From positions 10,293,882 to 10,357,881 of the forward strand of contig NC_061863.1 in assembly GCF_907164915.1 (NCBI RefSeq): a DNA stretch of 64,000 bases, read 5' to 3'. The notes under the pieces were generated by a model. The model was not told where the DNA came from. It searched no databases and saw only the letters and a program-made list of their open reading frames with translations. Below are positions 56,500 through 64,000 of this stretch, piece after piece. The stretch is from Impatiens glandulifera (taxonomy: Eukaryota; Streptophyta; Magnoliopsida; Ericales; Balsaminaceae). How positions within the stretch are numbered: the first letter of the stretch is position 1; each line of letters begins with the position of its first letter. A program made the translations under genes and the position numbers.

Positions 56500-58017
56500 G
56501 AAGAAAAGTGCATACAGAAATGAAAAATATGGTGGTAAGAAATTATATTAAAAAAAACAGAGTATATCTTCAATCACTATAGAAGCATTAATTAAATAAT
56601 GGAAAAACAAAATAGATTAGAAAAATCTCTGGAAATATTCATAATATCTATTTTTTGAATTAAGCGTTATTTTATCTGTAGATATCCCACTTTTGACTAG
56701 CGATAAGAATGGCTAATAACATACCTTATGTATTTTGATAAACGAAATTTAGAGAATTTAATTAAAAATGTGATGAAAAATTAAATAATTTGAAAATGGT
56801 TTTAAGATACTTTAATTAGAATTTTTACAATCTTAAACAATTAAATAATAATATTTATTAAAAAAAATTATTTTATATAGATTGTTTTTAAAAAATGACT
56901 TAAATTCATTTAATTACAAAGCATAAAAGGGCAAGAGAACCTGAGTTCAAAATCAAGCTAAACAAGTTATATTCTTGATTTTTAAAAGAAAATAAACTAT
57001 AAGAAAAGTTCAACACAAATAAAAATTGGCATACATCCAAACAATAAAAACCTACTATATATTGAAACCGTTTGTTAAAATTATTTGAATTAAATCCTAA
57101 TTTAAATTGTGAAAAATTAAATCTGAATGATACGATGTGACGCGATCAAGCTTAAATTATTATATATAATTCAATTTTGGTTCAAGCTTTCGAGTCGAGC
57201 TTTTGGGTAATATAGTAGTGTTAAACTCGAGCTTAAATTTATAAGCTCGTTCGAGCTCGAGTTCGAATCGAGCTAATAAATACTTAATCGAGTCGAGTTC
57301 GAGCTCCAACAAGCTTGAACTCGGCTCGGCTCATTTACAGCCCTATTTCAAACAACAAAAACCTACTACATATTAAACGTTTGTTAAAATTATCTGAATT
57401 AAATCTTAATTATAATTGTGAAAAATTAAATTTGAATGATGTGATGTGATGCAAGGACACTCTAATTTAGAATTTTTTTTTAATTTAAACGTTATTATAT
57501 ATATATATATAGATATCCACTTTTGACTATATGAATAAGAATCGCTAATAAAATACGTGACAATCTAAATTGATTGATTTTTCTTCCTTTTATTTTTTTT
57601 GCATACGGTAAAAATATAAATTACTTTTAAGAAAGATGATATATAGAGACTTTAATTAAAAAAAATGTGATGAAAATTTAAATAATTTTAAAATGGTTTA
57701 AAGATACTTTAATTAGAATTATCATAATCTTTAAAAAATGAATAATAAAATTTATTAATAGATTTTTTTTAAAAATAATTTAGTGTCATTTCATTACCCA
57801 TCCTAAAATGGAAAGAACCTGAGCTCAAAATCAAGTTATACAAATCATAGTCTTAATTTTTATTTAAAAAAAAAAGACAAAAATTAAAAAATTAAACTAA
57901 AAGAAAAGTTCAACACAAAATAAAAATTGGCATACATCTAAACAACAAAAACATACTACATATTAAAATGTTTGTTAAAATTATCTGTATTAGATCCTAC
58001 TACATGTTCTACTACAT
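56500..58017. repeat. Tandem duplication with a hAT-like insert
   Basis: 56640-57130 is repeated at 57480-58010 (landmarks: ATATCCCACTTTTGACTA near 56684 and ATATCCACTTTTGACTAT near 57513; TTGGCATACATC near 57027 and 57926). A third partial copy starts at 57343. No gene. Confidence 0.6.
57150..57343. mobile_element. Possible hAT-like miniature element
   Basis: The right end, read on the minus strand, is AGGGCTGTAAATGAGCCGAG, a terminal motif common in plant non-autonomous elements. The interior is rich in GAGCTCGA and TCGAGC repeats. The left boundary was inferred from where the tandem copies diverge. No target duplication confirmed. Confidence 0.4.
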
Positions 58018-58805
58018 GTTGGATTTAAAAAAATATATTTTATTTTATGGTAAATATTTTTAATTTTAATTTTGTGTAATATTTATATAATAACTATATT
58101 AAATTGATTTTTTTGGTTTAATTTATTATATGTTTTAGGTATAAAAAATAATACTGATTAGGTACTGAAATTAAAGTAAGATAAATGTATAATTTTTCTA
58201 TACCAAAACTTTCCATAAGGTATTAGGTATGAATAAAAATATTAAGATATATCATAACGACTCACCCATCAGCCCTATATACAATATTAATTTTATCTGC
58301 TTTTGTTTTCTTTATTTAATATAGTATATTTTATTAATATGAATACCAAAAATAAGTAAATATTTAGAATTATATTTTTTTACAAGGAAAGACTTAAAAT
58401 AATTATAAAAGAAAAAAAAGGAAGAAGAGATTTAGATGATATTGATCAAAGATGAAAAACAAAATGAGTATATAAATGAATAACAATTTTAAGTAAATAT
58501 TACTATATTATTTAGATTCACTACTATAGTCTTATTTAAATACATTTTGACACACTAAATTTATTCATTTTTCTTCTTTGTTTTTCTTTTTAGTATTGTA
58601 AGACATTGAATTACTTTTAAGAAAAATAATTAAAAAATAATATTTAGAGACTTAAAAGTAAAAAATATGTCAAAATTTTAAATAACTTGAATATGTTTTA
58701 AAAATAATTTCCTTTATTAAAATTGTCATAATTTTGAACCATTAAATTATAATAATACTTATTAATAAAGGTTATACTTTAGTTTCGAAGGGCTCCTTAA
58801 TCTTC

Positions 58806-58815
58806 CTCTACTATA
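58806..58815 (+). promoter_or_regulatory. TATA-like element of prolamin-like gene copy 3
   Basis: CTACTATAAAG lies about 65 bp before the ATG at 58876, in a stretch conserved before all three copies. Confidence 0.55.
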
Positions 58816-58875
58816 AAGAACACCTATAGTCCAATAATCTCATCAAACTCAAAATATTTATACATTTGTGTAGCA

Positions 58876-59268
58876 ATGAATTCAAAGACTTTATTAGTTT
58901 TAATAATAACCTTCATTGTGGTTTCACCTTCACAGGCTTCACTTCCACTCAAGTCCGGGCAAGCTTCCACCTTTCCATCATGTAACCATTTGCCACCATC
59001 ACCCAAAACTCAATCGTTATTTATAAATGATATCACCCTTTCAGCTCGTTGCGTGTGCGCACTAAGCCTGTTCCAAATATGTATAAAGCCAATCTTCTAT
59101 GGACTATTCGTTGGAACTCCTGTCTATCCATGGTGTTGTGCTGGTATCGAGTTTTTCAATCGTGAATGTTACCCCGGCGGTGCACCTCATGTCCTCGAAC
59201 AACTTCCCAGAATTCTATGCAAGTATATGTATACACATGCAGCTCCAGCTCCAGCTCATCTTTTCTGA
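58876..59268 (+). CDS. Small secreted cysteine-rich protein, ECA1/prolamin-like, copy 3
   Basis: 130 aa, the best-preserved copy. The signal peptide is residues 1-21 (LLVLIITFIVV core). Cysteines are at 36, 59, 61, 69, 87, 88, 98 and 115. The six shared with copy 2 keep the CC-x9-C-x16-C spacing, and 36 and 61 are extra, so disulfide pairing may differ. The motif PIFYGLFVGTPV precedes the CC pair, and CYPGGAPHVLEQLPRILC follows. The C-terminus is Ala/Pro-rich. The frame and ATG agree with copy 2. Family members are usually secreted factors of reproductive tissue, and the role here is inferred only from resemblance. A poly(A) signal-like AATAAA is near 59410. Confidence 0.72.
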   Translation: MNSKTLLVLIITFIVVSPSQASLPLKSGQASTFPSCNHLPPSPKTQSLFINDITLSARCVCALSLFQICIKPIFYGLFVGTPVYPWCCAGIEFFNRECYPGGAPHVLEQLPRILCKYMYTHAAPAPAHLF

Positions 59269-59739
59269 ATTTTAGACCAAATTTTATTAAATTCAATTTG
59301 GAATTGTTTCATGTTTTAATAATTAGTTTGGTATCAATTGGAGGAGGAGGCGGCATAGAAATGCACTGTTTCTTCCTTCCATTATATTGATACATATAAA
59401 ACATGCTAATAAAATATTTAACTCTTTAAAGTTTCAATTGATAAATATATTATTTGTTTAAGTTCTTTATTAAAACTTAAATAGTTATAATTGTTTTAGA
59501 AAAGAGTAAAATATGATACTGTACATGATAAATACAGCTCAGTTTTTTCTGATTTGCATCACTAAAAGATTATCCTTTAAAAATAAATCGGAAGTGTTTA
59601 TAAAATCAACCAATTAGACTTTTTGAAGTAATTTGCATAACTAACAATTCCGTCGAATACAACCGAGATTGGAATAGGATGGATAATTTATTTTAAGTCT
59701 CTTTTTAGCTTTTTTTCGATTTAAGAATAATAATAATAA

Positions 59740-60065
59740 CTAGGAAGATTCTCGTGCGATTCACACGGGAATTTTTTTTTTTACAACGTCCCGCGTTTTA
59801 ATCAAATTTGGTATTGATTTTAAAATATAAAGTGTTATTAGCCTAGTTGGTTAAAGAGTTATACTTGTTTTTGTTAGGTTGCGAGTTAGAAACATACCTA
59901 TAGTATTTTTAATTTTATTTTTAACTGTTTTATGTTTATGGGCGGGTCAACCCAGAATCCGACCCAAATATCTATTTACTTTTACATATATATCCAACAT
60001 AACCACAGCTCTCGACCCGGAAATCCGAACACTTTCAAAATTAAGCATCATTATATATATATAGA
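59740..60065 (-). mobile_element. Small non-autonomous Helitron (326 bp)
   Basis: On the minus strand it starts TCTATATATATATAATGATG at 60065 (preceded by A) and ends with a CGTG..CACG hairpin then CTAG at 59740 (followed by T). Its body matches the 314-bp units at 28850-49486. The equivalent place in block A (about 24845) lacks it, providing a paralogous empty site. Confidence 0.8.
59839..59895 (+). other. tRNA-like promoter boxes in the Helitron body
   Basis: TAGCCTAGTTGG at 59839-59850 fits the RNA polymerase III box A, and GCGAGTTAGAAAC near 59881 resembles box B at a tRNA-like distance. In array units the second motif reads GCAAGTTCGAAAC, closer to consensus. This suggests a captured tRNA-derived SINE head. 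No functional tRNA can be folded from it. Confidence 0.45.
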
Positions 60066-61600
60066 TACGGGCTCACACCCGTCTAGTTAAACGGTCTTTA
60101 CTCCCATGATTTTGGCATTTTTAGAATATATTCTCGCACTTTACTTTTTATTCGACTTTAAAATATTGTTATGTCGTGCTAATCTTAGTGATATGTGTGA
60201 TTTCCACGTACATATTCGGGTCATTTGTTTGTAGATACAGACTAATTTCATAATACATATTTTGGCTCCTGTGATAATCAATATATATATGAATGCATAA
60301 AAGAAATATAAGAATAAGAATAATTCAAGTATAATACATACAAATAAGTATAAGTAGGTTACATAGATGGATAATTGAAAATGTGTAAATCATGGTTTGG
60401 AAATTTCAATTATGAAAATTTGCTAAATATAAATATTAGAATAGTATTCATGTGAGCATGCATAAGTGTTTGGATTGAAACGAGGATAAAGACAAAACAA
60501 AATAGCAAAAAAGTCATAATAGTGAAAAATGTATAAAATCAATTTTTTAGTTCCTAAATAATTTTAGGAGTACAAATAAATCGAATTTATATTATTTGGA
60601 CAAATGGAGGAAAGTTATGGATCATGTAAGTTTAGAAATATTAAATTCGTAGCCAGTTCCAGAAAAATCTTTTTTATAAAAATAAAATTTTCACAAGTTT
60701 TATATTTATTTTGTGACTTTTATAAATTAATTAAATAAATAAAAGAAGCGAAATAAATAAAATATAAAAAAAAACAAGGCCTAGGGCTAAGGGAGTTTGG
60801 TCGAATCGGTCGCGGGTCGGTTCGGTTCGGGTGCAGACATGTGGGTTAGTGGGCTAGTAGACGTTTTCTCTATCGCATGTGGGAAATTTAATAGAAAATA
60901 GCTCATGGATGATTTTCTCGGTAAAAAACAGGCCATTTCGTTAGCATGAAAAATCAGTAACGTTACTGAATTAAAATAAAGTTGGAGGACGAGTCCTCGT
61001 TAGTTTTATCGATACCAATTCTCAAATTGCCCATGTAAAACATGGTCAGATAACATGTCACGGCTAATTTATCCATAAAAAACCAGCCATGGCCAAATAT
61101 TCTCCTCAGAAACAAAGAAAATCAAAGGATAGGAAGAACATCCTTTTAATAAATAAGATTATAAAAAATTACAAATCATTCTAAACTTTAAAAACAGGTG
61201 ACAAGTACTCCATATGTCACATACAATAATATACATGTCTTTATCTCTAGTCCTTATGTGCCCAAGAACTAGATTTCATTAAACTAATCTTTTACAAAAT
61301 TGGGTATTTCTAAACAAAAGTAATTTAAAAAAATATGGGTGAATATAAAATTGTAAACATACTTATACAATCAAAACACAACCAATTTCAGAACTTAAAG
61401 TATTACAATACAAAATCTTTAAAATGCTCATAAACTAGTTTATTAAATAAAAGAAAAAGGAATCTTTATAGTGCTTATGGATTTGTTTAAGAGTATCTAC
61501 TAAATTTTAAAGCAAATACTTAGATCTATGTACCAAAGAGAAAAACTTGGTGATTTACTTGAAAAAATAAAAAATATATTGAGGCTATAGTGAATTTGGA

Positions 61601-61801
61601 AAAAATAGCAGCTTACTCTTTCCTAGCGCGTTAATTTGTAAAAATATATTTAGATAACCATCTTTTTTATTATTTAAATTATTTAAAAATAATTTAAAAT
61701 AATTATTTTAATATTATTGAACCATATTTTTTTTATATCACATACCATCAAGTTCTTGTTTCAAAATTGCATATATCTATACATAAATTATACATAAATG
61801 T

Positions 61802-61870
<69 letters not shown>

Positions 61871-62957
61871 AACAATAATATTAATTATAACTTTTATTAA
61901 AAATAATAATAATTCAATTTTTAATATTTTATACAGTATTTATATTTATAATAATATTATAAATTAAAATAACAAATATTTATAAATTATTTAAAATATG
62001 GAAAAATAGAAGAAATAATGTTTAAATAAAAAATAATTAATTTTTAGTTTTAAAAAATCTTATTAAAAAACGTAATATATATATTTTTAAAATTAATATT
62101 ATTTTTTTTTTACTAAAAATAAACTTAGACTCATAATTGTAATTCTATGATCAAACTATAACTAATTCTCGAATCACCTTTCTTTAATAATATTGTTACA
62201 TTTTTTTACCATTTTATAGCGAACTGTTGTAAACGTTTATTATTAATCTTTAAATCCTTTAAAATATTATTTTACTTATTAGATTTTTATTATAAAATAT
62301 TTTATAATTTGATAAATAATAAATATTAATAATATCTAAATAAAAAATAATTAAATTTTTATTTTAAAAAAACTAATATTCATTAGAATTTATATAGTAA
62401 TTGATAATTTTTTGTCACTCAAATTAAGTTTCAACCTACCAATTTTGTGACATTACCTCAAACATTCTTCATTGACATCATTACCTCACTTTATAACATT
62501 TTGTACCGACCTCCTATATTTCATTATTAATTTTTGGGTTATTTATAATATCATTTTACCTATTAATTTTTGTATTGTGAATATATTATTATGATATGAA
62601 AAAATAATATTAATAAAAAAATTTAATATTCAAATTTAAAAAATGATGTTTGATCATTTTTTTACTACCCAAATTAAATTTAAGATTTACTAATCTTGTG
62701 ATATCAAATCAAAGATTTCTCAATTAACATCGTATTACTCGTTATTTCACTTCGAACATTTTGTAATAACATTTTACCCCGCCCATTACGTATATATGGG
62801 TTCTTTATGATTTTAGTTAATTAATAATTTTTTATTATAAAATATCTTATAAATTTATAAAAAAAATTAATAGTAATAATATGGTTTAAAAAAATATATT
62901 TAAATATTTTGTTTAAAAAAAAACTAATATTCCATCAAAATAAACACCGACTTATTT
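61601..62957. other. AT-rich DNA with no recognised gene
   Basis: It contains the (AT)n tract at 61804-61866 and loosely repeated phrases (for example AAATAAACTTAGAC-like and AAATTAAATTTAAG-like stretches near 62120, 62420 and 62680) that suggest old local duplication. No reading frame of note. Confidence 0.5.
61804..61866. repeat. (AT)n microsatellite
   Basis: About 31 uninterrupted AT units. Confidence 0.95.
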
Positions 62958-64000
62958 CACTAGTAAAAAAGTAACATTTAAGGGCGGTTTTTACCGTCGT
63001 TAATAGTTCCGCCGTTAAAGAGATTTTGACAATTAAGGGCGGTAAATTTACCGCAAATACTAGCTTTTAGCTGCGGTTTATAAAACCGCAGTTAATAGTC
63101 TTTAACTGCGGTTTATAAGACCGCAGTTAATAGTCTCTAACTGCGGTTCCTAAAACCGTAGTAAATTGTTTACTTATAAAGGCGGGAGTTTCACCACAAG
63201 TAATAGTTTCTAACTGCGGTTTAAAAACCGCAGTTAATAGTGGCTATAAATGCGGTACAAAAACCGTAGTTAATAGTTAGTTGGCTATATATAAATACAA
63301 TATTTTTAGCGTAAGAGTTAGTTGGTTATATATAAAAACAATATTTTTACCACAAATAAGTGTCTTTAATTACTAATTACGGTTTAAAAATATCTGATAG
63401 TTATAAGTGTAGTTAATAATCAATTGACAACAATAAAAATCATTCAAAATAATATTATATAATTAATACTCCATTTTTATATTATAATATTACCTAAAAA
63501 TATATTATATTCAAATATAATTACATCAAAATATAATTATATAGTATTTAAAGTCATACAAAATAAACATTATTATATCAATAAAAATGATCAAATTCCA
63601 AAATTTGAAACAACTTCTCTTCCTTTTCTTCCTTCTCCCTCTTCATTTTCTTCCTTCTCCCGACCTATAAAAGATTCAAATACAAATTTATCAATTAGTA
63701 ATAAATTACACTTTTTTACTCTCTTTTAACAAGCAAGAACTAAGTAAAATATTTCCTATATTAAATAAATTGATATAAATTATATTTGATAAATTAATTG
63801 GAAGAGAGAATTCATACTAACATGCTAATGTGGCGCTGCAAATTTCCCTCAAAGAAATTTTATTGTTCTATCTATTTGTCCTTGTCTTAAATTGGACGTC
63901 TTGGACGTCCTTGTTCCAAAAGAGATCACTATCACTTAAATAAAATCATGGAGAAAAATGAGGAAATGAATTTTGAACATTCATTAGTTTTTTCAAATTT
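62958..64000. mobile_element. Terminal part of a CACTA transposon, running off the window
   Basis: It begins CACTAGTAAAAAAGTAAC, a typical CACTA terminus. The next 300 bp hold repeated GGGCGGTAAA and palindromic CTGCGGTTT..AAACCGCAG units (63070, 63105, 63145 and 63210), the expected subterminal repeats. The rest to 64000 is AT-rich with no reading frame, consistent with the non-coding flank of such an element. The other end is beyond the window. Confidence 0.75.

Larger units (their letters stand above)
58018..61600. repeat. Segmental duplication block B
   Basis: The compact paralogue of block A. 58018-58470, 58475-59735, 60100-60513 and 60515-61600 align in order with 21620-22100, 23626-24845, 28364-28817 and 49487-50570. 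B lacks the LINE region, the gypsy-like LTR and the whole 20.7-kb nested insertion, but has its own small Helitron at 59740-60065. Confidence 0.8.

Noticed and set aside
59839..59895. A genuine tRNA gene
   Set aside because: Only the promoter-box motifs are present. No cloverleaf or acceptor stem can be formed by eye.

Overview
The window looks like gene-poor, very AT-rich nuclear DNA from a flowering plant, most likely a eudicot. The evidence is the kind of mobile DNA present: a Sirevirus-like Ty1/copia element, gypsy relics, an En/Spm (CACTA) element, hAT-type miniature elements, a Helitron carrying an RPA-like gene, and LINE scraps. The only host-type genes I can support are three copies of a small secreted cysteine-rich protein resembling the ECA1/prolamin-like family. 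A Lamiales origin is a weak guess, based on my memory of similar cargo proteins there.

Layout. 1-840: a tandem duplication with unrecognised minus-strand coding remnants. 840-6730: a long gypsy-like LTR with a 33-bp minisatellite, split by a complete 3.1-kb non-autonomous LTR element (2076-5150, target duplication GACCG). 7145-9455: a gypsy derivative that keeps only gag (target duplication GATTG). 9456-16400: AT-rich duplicated DNA holding the decayed first prolamin-like copy (about 12952-13455). 16410-20100: a decayed CACTA transposon. 21620-24845: start of duplication block A, with an intact prolamin-like gene at 24003-24380 and a LINE insertion. 24890-28363: a gypsy-like LTR on the minus strand. 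28818-49486: a nested insertion, in which an array of 314-bp Helitron-like units is split by a 5.5-kb Helitron (29139-34683) and by a 13.8-kb copia element (34851-48665). 49487-50570: end of block A. 53640-56500: a LINE scrap and an unrecognised coding region split by a hAT-type element that itself contains another. 58018-61600: block B, the compact paralogue of block A, with the third prolamin-like gene. 62958-64000: the start of another CACTA element that runs off the window.

The most notable locus is the copia element. Its LTRs are identical in length (1289 bp) and about 99% identical by eye. After gag and pol it carries about 5.5 kb of extra coding DNA: three paralogous reading frames, each preceded by its own TATA box and short leader about 90-110 bp from the ATG. 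The third is fused in frame, across one TGA codon, to a long acidic, coiled-coil, lysine/arginine-rich region. The small element at 2076-5150 shares LTR ends and polypurine tract with it and keeps only a scrap of a similar acidic, charged region, so it may depend on this family.

Blocks A and B show the history of the region. The same ancestral 3.6-kb segment, with one gene, is nearly uninterrupted in B. In A it has grown to about 29 kb through nested insertions, whose order can be read from target-site duplications and the empty sites in B.
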